Shown here: in pieces, positions 54,501 through 63,700 of the stretch
Position numbering within the stretch: position 1 is the first letter of the stretch
Layout of the letters: each line of letters starts with the position of its first letter
Origin: Phascolarctos cinereus
Lineage: Eukaryota > Chordata > Mammalia > Diprotodontia > Phascolarctidae
Length of the DNA: 64,000 nucleotides
Direction: 5' to 3'
Assembly (NCBI RefSeq): GCF_002099425.1
Contig: NW_018344057.1
Span: 7,654,001 to 7,718,000, forward strand
Made by a program: the position numbers and the translations under genes
The notes under the pieces: generated by a model
What the model was told of the DNA's origin: nothing
What the model saw: the letters and a program-made list of their open reading frames with translations, nothing else
Database searches by the model: none

Positions 54501-54686
54501 ATGTTTACAACAGAAGTGGAGGGAATCAAAACTTCAAAAAAACCTTTAAGGATGGAGGAAAATATAAACTTAAATTTTACAACATTAAATGTGAATGGAT
54601 TAAACAATGCAATAAAATCGGGGGGAAAAGTGATGAGAAGGATGAGAAAACAAAACCCTACAATCTGTAAGACATTATATATGTAA
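54501..54686 (+). pseudogene. Stub of L1 ORF2 (endonuclease start)
   Basis: The 61-codon frame includes NLNFTTLNVNGLNNAIKSGG, which matches the first residues of the L1 ORF2 endonuclease (TLNVNGLNSPIKR). It then reads MRKQNPTICKTLYM, comparable to KKQNPDILCLQETHL. The endonuclease catalytic part, the reverse transcriptase and the C-terminal domain do not follow. The L1 3' end begins within a few tens of bases (about 54690). Confidence 0.78.
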
Positions 54687-55149
54687 TGAATGCAGAGAAG
54701 CATGGAAAGACCTATATGATTCATGCAGATTTAAATAAGCACAGCCAAGAAAACAATATACACAATAACTACAACAGTCCAAATGGAAAGAACAATGACA
54801 CACCAAAAACCACAACTAAATGTAATCAAATTATAAAGATCAATGGGACTTGAATGAAGAGATATGAGAAGACAGCCCAACTTGCCTCTTTGTGGAGGTA
54901 GGAGGTCCACAGGTATTATAAATTTTGCATGTTTTTGGAGTTTTTCAATATTATTGATCAGTTGTGCTGACTTTTTTCCCTCTCTAAAAAAAAAACAACA
55001 CTATGTCATATGTGATGGTTCTCAGGGAAGGAAAGGGAAAGGAATATATGAGATACTATGGTAGTGTAAAATATGAAATATCAGTAAAAATGTATTTTTA
55101 AAAATAACAGCTGGGATTCAAACTCAGGCATCCATGGTACCATTTATTT

Positions 55150-55270
55150 TAATTTTTATTTCTGTCAGGTACATAAAGGGGAAGAATTATTATCCCCATT
55201 TTAGTAAAGGTAAAACTGAAGTATAGGAAGGTTAAACTCATTTAGCAAGTCCATGGTGGGGATTTTTAAT
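55150..55270 (-). mobile_element. MIR3-like SINE fragment
   Basis: 'TATTATCCCCATTTTAGTAA', 'AGGTAAAACTGAAGTATAGG' and 'AAGGTTAAACTCATTTAGCA' give a degraded minus-strand MIR3. Confidence 0.55.
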
Positions 55271-55454
55271 GCATACCCAGACATTTGGGACAAAAGGTAA
55301 TAGAGCTCTTTGTCAATTTGTATTCAGGACAGTTGTTTAGAAAAGTGTGCCTCTAATAACAAGATTTAAATAAATATGACCTGAACCATTTAATATGTTT
55401 AATCAGCAACCGGAGATGGCTGCTTTATGAGCCATATAAAACTGATCTTGATAT

Positions 55455-55650
55455 TTCAGGATTCCATCATTTTAGAGCTAGAAGAGATATTAGAAATCCA
55501 ACCCCTTCATTTTACAGAGGAAGGAATGGAGCACCACAGTAGTTAGGTGGATTGCCCAAGGTCACATAGGTAACAAGTAACTAAACTTAAATTCAAACCC
55601 AGATCCCCTGATTTCAAATTCAGCAATATTTCCAATGTGCCATGCTTCCT
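55455..55650 (-). mobile_element. MIR SINE
   Basis: 'CATCATTTTAGAGCTAGAAG', 'CATTTTACAGAGGAAGGAAT', 'GATTGCCCAAGGTCACATAG' and 'TTCAAACCCAGATCCCCTGA'. Minus strand. Confidence 0.78.
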
Positions 55651-56494
55651 CCGTCATCTATGATGGTTTACACTTACCATGCTCTATTTCAGCTGCTGTA
55701 ATCTGCATTTTTAAAAGAATCTAATGGCTCCTTACTGCAGAAATGGAGGTTCAGCCAATGTGAGCCCTGATTCTTCATCTACTCATTCCACAAATGTTCC
55801 ATCTCATCATTTCTACCCATCCTCTCAATATCCCATGAAAAAGGAAAGTAGGCTATGAAGCATCCTTTTTCTCTTCACAGCATCCTTTTCAGGTAGAGCT
55901 GGCAGTGGTTTTGACAGATCAAGCTTAATTTTGGAGCAGGCCAACAATTAAGAAGGAGGTGGATGATCTTCAGTAATAATGAAGCACCCAGGTGGTGTAA
56001 AATGGTGATACCTAATGCAGTAAGAGAGTGAAGGTAATGTTCTGATAGGAAACTGGGCATTCAAGGGAGAAATGGGAAACAATAGGAGGGGAAGTTTAGA
56101 AAAGGAACAGAGAAGAAATATAATGACTAGTGCTGCCAAGAGCCTGGAAGAACAAAATGCTCCTGGATGTATGGGTAGAAATTCTATAAATACATGAGGA
56201 GGTTGGAAAAGTGACTAAAATAAAATTAATGGCATCACTTTGGAGCCAGGTATATTTAAAATGTGAAGCCTACCACATATGGAATCTAGGAAGATGCATT
56301 TCCTGGATAGCCTGATACCAACTCTCACCTGCCAGCATTCTGATAACAAAGGAAGAAAGCAGTTCTAACAATTACTGGGAACTAAAAAATAGGCAAATCA
56401 ATGTATCTGAAGGAGCTAAATATCCCTTAAGTAAATGGCTATGGTATTCTACAATGATTATCCAGAATGCTCCACTGTACAAGCATGTCCAATC
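55651..56494. other. Unassigned stretch
   Basis: No gene or repeat family recognised. Short minus-strand frames at 55875-56060 and 55948-56139 overlap one another and lack domains. Confidence 0.4.
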
Positions 56495-56812
56495 ATAATA
56501 ATAATATTAATAACTGACACTTATAAGGTATAGGGAACTTCCAGGCAAGAAAATTTCATATTTCTATGTAGGAGGCTTTCTGACTTTGAGGCTAGCTCTC
56601 TATCCACTGTGCTGTATTGTCTTGCTAACTTTCATATGGGGCTTTAAGGTTTATAAAGTGCATCAAATACATAATTTCATTTAATTCTCACAACAGCTTT
56701 CTACAGTAGGTCTTACCACTATTATTTTCCCCATTCTATAGATGGGAATACTGAGAACCAGAGAAATTAAATAATTTGCCCATGGTCACACAACTCCAAA
56801 CATTCTTGTAGG
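56495..56812 (-). mobile_element. Two MIR-type SINE fragments in a row
   Basis: The first (56495-56632) has 'AATAACTGACACTTATAAGG' and 'CTATCCACTGTGCTGTATTG' with the core deleted. The second (56640-56812) has 'AAGGTTTATAAAGTGCATCA', 'CTCACAACAGCTTTCTACAG', 'TTTTCCCCATTCTATAGATG' and 'TTGCCCATGGTCACACAACT'. Both are on the minus strand. Confidence 0.7.
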
Positions 56813-57775
56813 CTTTCCTTCTCTCTTCTCCCTTAGTTTGATCTTTAGGACTTTGAAATATATATGATTTCATAGACATAGACATTCCCTTTCATGGTAT
56901 TGATCACATAGTTTCCACAACTCACTCACTTTGTGAGTTGTAGTTAAAAAAATTCATTACTTGAATTTAGCTCAGTCTCCCTCAGATGATTTCCATTGCA
57001 GGTCCTAAATCTGAAGACTTTCTGGCTTGGTAGACCTTTCAGGCAGAGCTTGTCTTCTGCCTTCAAGAAGGCTTCTCCTCAATATCACCATGAGATATAG
57101 AGGAAGTGATGGCACCTTCCACGTATTCCTTTGAATTCCCACCAAAAAGTAACATTGTTTTGCATTGAAAGGGAATCCGGTGGGGTTATATAAATCCCAT
57201 GGGCAATCTATGAATGTTTAGTAAATGTTATTGACTAGTTGGCTTATATGTTACCTCTTCCTGAATTATAAGTAGCATTATCATCCTATGTTCTATTTCT
57301 ATAACTGATTGAATGCAACTTGAGGGGTGTGAATGTATGAGGTGGGCTGCTCCAAGTAACGTTAATGTGAAATACTAGTTCCCAAAGGGTATGGTTTGCT
57401 TGGGTTTAGGTCTTTGTTTTTGTTTTCACTTTGGTTTTATTTGTTTTAGCAAGGAAGCTTTCCTAGTTCCTCTGTATGTTGTTCCTCTGGCAATGGCAGC
57501 ATGACCTTTATGTTAGAAATGCCCATGGCACAGAGGGCATTCATTGAAATCACATCATGACTTGTCAAGAATAATCTGGAAAGATGTCTTCATTAGACAG
57601 CCTGGCATGAGCTTTCCCCCTTACCAGCATCCTGACACCTATGTAGCCTAAAGAAAATTTTATTAAAAGAAAATAAATCTTTAAAAAAGGAAAGAGAATG
57701 AGAAAATGGAATGAGAAAATCACATCATTCAAAGAACCATGATGTGCTACACATACTTTTCCAAAGAGGCTTAGA
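56813..57775. other. Unassigned stretch
   Basis: No gene or repeat family recognised. The 106-codon minus frame at 57565-57885 runs into the SINE to its right. Confidence 0.4.
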
Positions 57776-57777
57776 GT

Positions 57778-58195
57778 TACTGAGCAAGGTGGCTCACTGG
57801 ATAGATGACTGGATCTGGAATCAGGAAGACCCGAATTCAAATCCAGCCGCGGACACTTGCTAGCTGTGTGACCCAGGCAAGTCACTTAACTTCTGCCTGC
57901 CTCAGTTTCCTCAACTGTAAAATGGACACCTACCTCCCAGGATTGTTGTAAGGATCAAATGAGATATTTGGGGGGTTTTTTTGCTTGTTTGTTTGTTTTT
58001 TGGTTGGGCAATGTGGTTAAGTGACTTGCCCAGAGTCACACAGCTAGTAAGTTTTATGTGTCTGAGGCTGGATTTGAACTCAGGTCCTCCTGAATCCAGG
58101 GCCAGTGCTCTATCCACTGAGCCACCTAGCTGTCCCAAATGAGATATTTGTAAAGTGCTTTGCAAACCTTAAAGTGCTATACAGCAATATACTTT
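57778..58195 (+). mobile_element. L2-tailed SINE interrupted by a younger SINE
   Basis: Left piece (to 57970): 'AGGTGGCTCACTGGATAGAT', 'GGAATCAGGAAGACCCGAAT', core 'CTGTGTGACCCAGGCAAGTC', 'GTAAGGATCAAATGAGATAT'. Right piece (58151-58195): 'TAAAGTGCTTTGCAAACCTT' and 'AAAGTGCTATACAGCAAT'. The two are collinear in the SINE consensus. Confidence 0.9.
57971..58136 (-). mobile_element. tRNA-core SINE nested in another SINE, 14 bp duplication
   Basis: Minus-strand copy from a T-rich tail to the head complement 'GAGCCACCTAGCTGTCCC'. It is flanked by 'AAATGAGATATTTG' at 57957-57970 and 58137-58150, a perfect 14 bp target-site duplication of the outer SINE. It is the younger of the two. Confidence 0.95.
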
Positions 58196-58534
58196 GTACT
58201 ATTATCCTGAGAGGAGGAGGAGTGGGGCAGAGAGGAGTCTATAGTCACTGCAACAAAGTCCATTGAACTGCCTCTTACTGGCCAGAATTGTGTTCGAGTA
58301 GGACTGTTAGAATAATGCCTGTGATAGCTTCCTTCTATTGGATCTCCAGACCTTGATCCTGAAGTAAGCCTCTGCTTAGACCCCTCCCAAAGTCTCCATA
58401 CTCATTTTCTGCTTCAGTAAATTCTCCAACCAGATTGGTAGTGCCCATAGCTTTGTCCATAGACCTGCCCCAATGCTTGAAAGAGACTTCAAAGATCGCC
58501 TCTTTCAAAGTCCCATTGACGAGAAGGTAGGGTG

Positions 58535-58628
58535 ATGGAAAGAGTCATATAGCTGAAGCAAAAGGATCTGGTTTCAAATTTTGGCTCTAATTACTTCTTT
58601 GACCTTGGGCAAGGTCCCTCTTCCTGGG
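58535..58628 (+). mobile_element. MIR SINE fragment
   Basis: 'GGAAAGAGTCATATAGCTGA', 'TGGTTTCAAATTTTGGCTCT' and 'TTTGACCTTGGGCAAGGTCC'. Plus strand, tail missing. Confidence 0.62.
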
Positions 58629-58737
58629 CTGCTGATTATCTCTTGCACCTCAGCTTCTTTCAGTAAAGCCTTTTTCCTTACATTGATTTACTAAACAAGG
58701 AACACTTTCTTTTGGGTCTGACTCCAAAAGTATTTAT

Positions 58738-58832
58738 GTTTTGTATTTTTTTTCCTTTTTAGGCAATTGGGGTTAAATGACTTGCCCACGGTCACACAGC
58801 TAATAAGTGTCAAGTCTGAGGTCGGATTTGAG
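58738..58832 (-). mobile_element. 5'-truncated SINE with 14 bp duplication
   Basis: Tail and core only: T-run, 'GGCAATTGGGGTTAAATGAC', 'TTGCCCACGGTCACACAGCT', 'AGTCTGAGGTCGGATTTGAG'. The head is missing. It is flanked by 'CCAAAAGTATTTAT' at 58724-58737 and 58833-58846. The duplication around a truncated copy shows the truncation happened at insertion. Confidence 0.92.
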
Positions 58833-58837
58833 CCAAA

Positions 58838-59275
58838 AGTATTTATTAAGATCATAATACATACCAAGCACTGTGCTAGTCTCTGAATATACAAACACAA
58901 AAGCAAAGACAGCTAATAGTCAATAAAAATGTATTAAGCACCTACTATGTAATTAGGTGACACAGTGGATAAAGCACTGGGTCTGGAGTCAGGTAGACCT
59001 GAATTCAAATCTGGGCTCAGACCAAACACTTGACAATTACTAGCTGTCTGACCCTGGGCAAGTCACTTAACCCTGTTTGCCTTAGTTCCCTCATCTATAA
59101 AATGATCTGGAGAAGGAAATGGTAAACCACTCTAGTATCTTTGCCAAGAAAACCCCAAATGGGGTCAGTAAAGAGTCAGACACAACTGAAAAACAACTGA
59201 ACAATGTGCCAGGCACTGTGCTAAGTTCTAGAAATATGGTAAAGATAGTTCCAAGGAGCTAACAATCTAAGGGGA
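58838..59275 (-). mobile_element. L2 LINE 3' ends, interrupted
   Basis: 'ATAATACATACCAAGCACTG' then 'TGCTAGTCTCTGAATATACA' (58855-58895), followed by a second 3' start 'AATGTATTAAGCACCTACTA' (58927-58950). After the RTE-tailed SINE the order resumes as 'ATGTGCCAGGCACTGTGCTA' and 'CAAGGAGCTAACAATCTAAG' (59204-59272). Two L2 ends are stacked. Confidence 0.8.
58950..59203 (+). mobile_element. RTE (BovB)-tailed SINE nested in L2
   Basis: 'AATTAGGTGACACAGTGGAT', core 'CTGTCTGACCCTGGGCAAGT', 'TCTGGAGAAGGAAATGGTAA', 'CTTTGCCAAGAAAACCCCAA', end 'AGAGTCAGACACAACTGAAA'. It interrupts the L2 word ACCTACTATGTGCCAGGCAC, so it is younger. Confidence 0.92.
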
Positions 59276-59849
59276 TTTTTTCAGAAAGCTGAAAAGCATA
59301 AGAGAATGTGCCTGGCTTGGGAACCTGGTGGAAAAGTCAAAGAAGTCCAAAATGAATGCAGCCAGTGGGAAATGAGGAGATGTCTGTCCTCTCCTCTCTC
59401 CTTAAAAGGAGGAGTTAAAATTCTAAGAGAAATGTATTTGATTTCTATAATATTTATAGGTTCATAGGCAGGATGGTAGTCTAAATAAATTCCATGCAGA
59501 ACTTTGAAGAAATTAGGGATTCTGAAAACAGTATTAGTAGGGAACTGAGAACTGAAAGGTAGCCTGAAGGAAGATTTTTCAGGCTTCTTTGGTGAGTGAG
59601 GGAAAACTCACCTACCCTATTATCTTTGGTTGGTCCCAGAATATGCTTTGAATCCCTTTCAATCATCCACCAAGAAAGCTTGGCCTACCTTGCCACCACA
59701 TAAATGTCTTCCCAACTCTGGGAAGAGTAATAAAATCATTGATACTAAAAAAGGTGATCATCTATTTTCCTATAATTCTAATCACAACGCATGTAACTCC
59801 CCAAATTAAAACTCCTTTTCCTAGCTACCATTCCCTTATCACATGTTGT
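59276..59849. other. Unassigned stretch
   Basis: No gene or repeat family recognised. Confidence 0.4.
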
Positions 59850-59966
59850 CCTCCCCTATGCTAATGTAAGGTTCTCAGGGGCAGGAATGGTGTCACTCTT
59901 ATATTCATACCCCCAGAACTTAGCACAGTGCCTGGCACATCATAGGTACTTAATAAACATTTTTTT
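59850..59966 (+). mobile_element. L2 LINE 3' end
   Basis: 'GCTAATGTAAGGTTCTCAGG', 'GGCAGGAATGGTGTCACTCT', 'AGAACTTAGCACAGTGCCTG' and 'GGCACATCATAGGTACTTAA'. Plus-strand 3' terminus. Confidence 0.85.
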
Positions 59967-60639
59967 TTCATCCACTTCATTTCATTTTTCCTCATGAGAG
60001 ACTACATGAGAGAAAGGGCAGGAGAAGATCTTGAGACAGAGAAAGAGAAAAAATGTCAAAAGATATTTTGGAAAGACTTGAAATACTAAAAGCAGAGATT
60101 AATTTTAAGGAAATTTCAAGAGAAGGAGAAAGAGAATTCTATCTAAAAGAAGAGAAAGTATTCCAGAAAAGAACAACTTGAATTAAAGGAAGATTAAGTT
60201 TATTTTAATTAATAAAATTAATAGAATAAAGATTTTAAATTAATTAAAGGACCTGGGAACAAGGAGAAAGAGGAATAGAAGAAGGAACTGAAGGGAGAGG
60301 GAAAGGGTAAGGTGAAGGACTTGAGAAGAGGAAGAAAAACCTAGTAGTACCTCTCAAAATACAGAGTCAGTCACCCAAAGAAGGTTATTTAAGATTCCAA
60401 GTAGGATAATGAGAAAAAGTAGTAATAAAATATGACAGTAAAGCCTGGGGCACATGCTTCCACAAAGCAATACTATCAGTCAGAGAAGGAGACATAAGGA
60501 ACAGGAATGGAGAGGCCCAGATATAGGGAATACATGTGGCCAAAGTGTATGCACTAAGGGGTAACTTATGCTTCTCCAACTGTGGACCGCAAATATCTTC
60601 TGACAGTCTAGTTGAATTGTTCTTGCCAGACCTAATTTC
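59967..60639. other. Purine-rich stretch, nothing recognised
   Basis: Long A/G-rich run (about 60000-60330) without a clear unit, followed by AT-rich sequence. No gene. Confidence 0.4.
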
Positions 60640-60976
60640 TTTCTTTAATTATATTTTAAATTAAATTCTATTTTTTTAATTAATAAAAATTTACTTTCTC
60701 TTCCTCTTACCTCTTTTCCCACCCCTAAGCCCCAGACTAAGAAAGAAAGAAAAACAAAGCCCTTGTTAACAAATGTGTATAGTCAAGCAAAAAATGTTCT
60801 CGCATTGGCCATGTCTTAAAAATTTAAGTCTCAGTCTGTACTCTAAGTCCATTTCTTCTCTTCCAGAAGGTATCATGTTTCATCATGAATCCTCTGGAAT
60901 TGTAGGTGGTGATTGCTTTGACCTGAGTTCCTAAGTCTTTCATAGTTGTTTGCCTTTACTACACTTTTGTTATTGG

Positions 60977-61129
60977 GATTTTTTTTTTGGGGGGGGGCTA
61001 GGCAATGGGGTTAAGTGACTTGCCCAGGGTCACACAACTAGTCAGTGTTACCTGTCTGAGGCTGGATTTGAACTCAGGTCATCCTGACTCCAGGGCCACT
61101 GCTCTATCCACTGCCACCTAGCTGCCCCT
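60977..61129 (-). mobile_element. tRNA-core SINE nested in L1, 16 bp duplication
   Basis: Minus-strand full copy with T- and G-rich tail side, core 'GTGACTTGCCCAGGGTCACA', head complement 'CCACTGCCACCTAGCTGCCC'. It is flanked by 'ACACTTTTGTTATTGG' at 60961-60976 and 61130-61145. The perfect 16 bp duplication dates it after the L1. Confidence 0.95.
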
Positions 61130-61471
61130 ACACTTTTGTTATTGGATAAATTGTTCTCCTGGTTCTGCTCACTTCACTCTACATCAGTTCATATATCTTC
61201 TCAGGTTTCTATGAAACCATCCCTTTCTTAATTTCTTACAGAACAGTAGTGATCCATTACATCCGTATCCAAAAAGCTGTTCATTCCACAATTCTTCCAA
61301 TTCCAATTCTTTGCCACCGTAAAAAGAATTACTACAAATATTTTTGAACATCCTCCATTAGAATTTTTTTTGCTCAGGACTCATCCCTCCTCTAAACTAC
61401 CATCTCTTTTATTTTCCCCTTTCCCTTTTCCCTCCTGTTTCCTATTTGAGTGAAATGTATTTCTATACCAA

Positions 61472-61474
<3 letters not shown>

Positions 61475-61528
<54 letters not shown>
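61475..61528. repeat. (GT)n microsatellite
   Basis: 54 bp pure GT run inside the L1 3' region. Other marsupial L1 copies have a GT-rich segment at this place, to my knowledge. Confidence 0.96.
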
Positions 61529-61529
<1 letters not shown>

Positions 61530-61884
61530 TGCATGTATTCTTCTCTACTTTGGACCAGATGAGGTTCAGGTGCTAGTTGCAACCTCCATCAAACCCTTCT
61601 TGTATTTATACTTCTACTTCTACTTGTGCATCACAATCACGTGAGCTAATTGTCTTCATTGTTCCTCTCCCTTCCCCCAGCTCCAATGTATATTCTTCTT
61701 TTACATAACAGAATCACTCCCAGGTCCTCTTGTTCTATGATCCCTGACTATGTTAAAGTTCTTAGGGCATACATCTATTATCTTTCCATGTTAGAATGTA
61801 AATATCCTGGTTTAATCCCTTATGATGATTACTTTCACTTCTTTACCATTTTATGTTTCTCTTGACTATTATGTTGTTTTTTTT

Positions 61885-62000
61885 TTAAGTGCATATTTAA
61901 TAAATATGTCCAGCAATGTTCTAAGTGCTGGAGAAATAAATACAAGCAATCAAGATAGTCTCCTGCCTTCAAGGAGCCTATATTCTAATAGGAGAAAGAT
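61885..62000 (-). mobile_element. L2 LINE 3' end
   Basis: 'GCAATGTTCTAAGTGCTGGA', 'AGATAGTCTCCTGCCTTCAA' and 'GGAGCCTATATTCTAATAGG'. Minus strand. Confidence 0.78.
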
Positions 62001-62092
62001 TCTGGTTCTCTCTGGTTCTCATTGTCTTCATCTGCAAAATGAAGAGGTTGGACTCATTGGCTTCTAAGATCCTTTCTAGCTCTATATAGATG
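62001..62092 (+). mobile_element. MIR-type SINE 3' part
   Basis: 'TTGTCTTCATCTGCAAAATG', 'AAGAGGTTGGACTCATTGGC' and 'AGATCCTTTCTAGCTCTATA'. Core and head absent. Confidence 0.62.
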
Positions 62093-62099
62093 ACTGTAT

Positions 62100-63700
62100 G
62101 ACACTGAGAGAATGAGCCTGGGTGACTAGGAACACGATGGTACTAACTACAATAATAGGTAATTTTGGAAGGGGGGAGTGCATTTTGGTTTGGAGATGTT
62201 GAGAATAAGATGCTTACAGGATATCCAATTTGAAATGTCCAGTAAGCATTTGGTGATGTGGTACTGGTGCTCAAGAGAGAGACTAGAGCTGGATATATAG
62301 ATCTGGGAATCATCTGCATGGAGATGCTAATTAAACACATGGGAGCTTATTAGATCACCAAGTGAAATAGTAGAGGGTGAAGAGAAGAGACCCTAAGAAA
62401 GAGAGTTATGAGAACACTCATACCTAGTGAGTGTAATATGGTTAAGCTCTAGCAAAGGAAAGTAAGATGGAACAATGAGATATGTAGGAGGAGAATTAAA
62501 AGTTATGTCATGAAAACCTAGAAAGGATAGAGTCTCCAGGAGAAGGTGGTCAACAGCATTAAATGGTACAGGAAAGTTAAGAAGGATGGGGAATTAAGAA
62601 AAAGCCATTAGATTTGGCATTTAGGAGAATTAATAACTTTGGAGACTAAAGTTTCAGTTGAATGGTGAGCTAGATTGCAGAGGGTTTATAAGAGTGATGG
62701 GAGAGGAATTGGAGGCACTACGTGTGGATTGCTTTTCCAAGAGTTTAGGTAAGAGGTATATGGGTGTCCAAGGAGGATTAGCATCTCTAGTAAGAGGGCT
62801 TGCTGAGTCCTTTTCAGAGCTCCTCATCCACTCTGGTATCTATCTACCACCCAAATCTCACCTGTGGCTCCAAGAAGCTACAGCATGTGCAGCAGCCACA
62901 CCCTAGTAAACCATCTCAGCAGACAGCTAAACCAGGTTGAGAGTAACTGAAGACTTCAAACCCTTTGGTAAGGGAGGGGGGTGTCTACACTAAGGATGTG
63001 GGTACTTCCCCCTAGTAGAATGGGCAGATGAGAACAATTTATTCCAACAGCCATGAAAATGGCTGAAGAAAGTGCTGTGGAGTGTTTAGAGCTTGGTCAG
63101 ACATGGAAGACACCAAGGACATCCACTGCGTCCTGGGCTATTGCCAGTCATATTGATTTCTGTCTCATCACTGGACTTCAATAACTGGAAGGGAGAGTGA
63201 GGCTGACAACTTTGTGTAACTCTGCCTCACTTAAATCCAATCCATGCACAAGTCAAGACATGATCCCATGATGCCACTGGTCCTCTTCAAAAATGAAACA
63301 GCTAAAAGAGAAAGAGAGATACAGGACAATAACAAGTGGAGATGGTAGGATCTGGTGAGGGTTTTTTAAGGATAGGGAAGTCTTGGGCATATTTATAGGC
63401 CACAAGGAATAAACTAGTAAGTGAAAAGAGAATGGAGTTTAGAGAGACAGAATAGCATTGACAGAGGAGTTAATCTGCTGGCTGAGCTCGAGGGTACATG
63501 TAAAGGGACTCGCCTTGGAAAAAAGAAGGGCCATTTATCAGAGACTGGAATGAAGGCGATACTTAGGGATGATGTCAGAAGGATGTGAGATGAGAGGAAG
63601 GCACTTTTAGTAAATGGATTCAATTCTTTCAGTGAAATACAAGATGGTTGAGAGCAGAAAAGGAAATTTGAAATAGCTGCTGAGGTGAATGAAACAGAAA
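62100..63700 (-). mobile_element. L2 LINE with RT segment, interrupted
   Basis: The minus-strand translation near 62284-62336 reads HVFN, a stop, then HLHADDSQIYISS, equivalent to the L2 RT block with YADD changed to HADD. Plus-strand landmarks: 'GATGTTGAGAATAAGATGCT', 'ATTAGATCACCAAGTGAAAT', 'GAAGGTGGTCAACAGCATTA' and, after the interruption, 'GAGGGTTTTTTAAGGATAGG' and 'GTCTTGGGCATATTTATAGG'. It reaches furthest 5' in ORF2 of the minus-strand L2 copies here. Confidence 0.84.
62770..63312 (+). mobile_element. Unnamed interspersed repeat, copy 2 (longer)
   Basis: Lies between two collinear L2 pieces, so it is a true insertion of about 540 bp. Its right 220 bp align with 17775-17992. The left part has 'TGTGCAGCAGCCACACCCTA', 'GTGGGTACTTCCCCCTAGTA' and 'GAATGGGCAGATGAGAACAA', which I remember from other marsupial DNA but cannot name. 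The end 'TTCAAAAATGAAACAGCTAA' replaces the ACAAAC-type tail of copy 1. The 82-codon frame at 62658-62906 spans the L2/repeat junction and is not a gene. Confidence 0.66.

Larger units (their letters stand above)
51450..55105 (+). mobile_element. L1-derived element lacking most of ORF2 (HAL1-like)
   Basis: In order: C-rich 5' leader (about 51450-52200, with 'CACCGGCACTACAAAGTTCT' and 'CTAGTGCCAGTGCCAGAGGG'); ORF1 remnant (about 52200-53270); purine-rich spacer (53280-54480); a stub of the ORF2 start (54560-54680); then an L1 3' end ('CATGGAAAGACCTATATGAT', 'ACACAATAACTACAACAGTC', 'GATATGAGAAGACAGCCCAA', 'GTTCTCAGGGAAGGAAAGGG'). About 3.5 kb of ORF2 expected in L1 is absent. Half-L1 (HAL1) elements are known to carry ORF1 without ORF2. 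A one-off deletion is the alternative. The 5' edge is approximate. Confidence 0.72.
60640..61880 (-). mobile_element. Marsupial L1 3' region, interrupted by a SINE
   Basis: 'GTTAACAAATGTGTATAGTC', 'AAGCAAAAAATGTTCTCGCA', 'CATGAATCCTCTGGAATTGT', 'TTGTTCTCCTGGTTCTGCTC', 'ACTTCACTCTACATCAGTTC', 'CCAATTCTTTGCCACCGTAA' and 'TTGAGTGAAATGTATTTCTA'. This is the minus strand of the L1 3' end, comparable in its middle to the end of ORF2 in other mammals. It contains a (GT)n tract. Confidence 0.8.

Noticed and set aside
54305-54724. 139-codon minus frame
   Set aside because: Reverse complement of the purine-rich L1 spacer and the ORF2 stub; hydrophobic Phe/Leu composition follows from base content.
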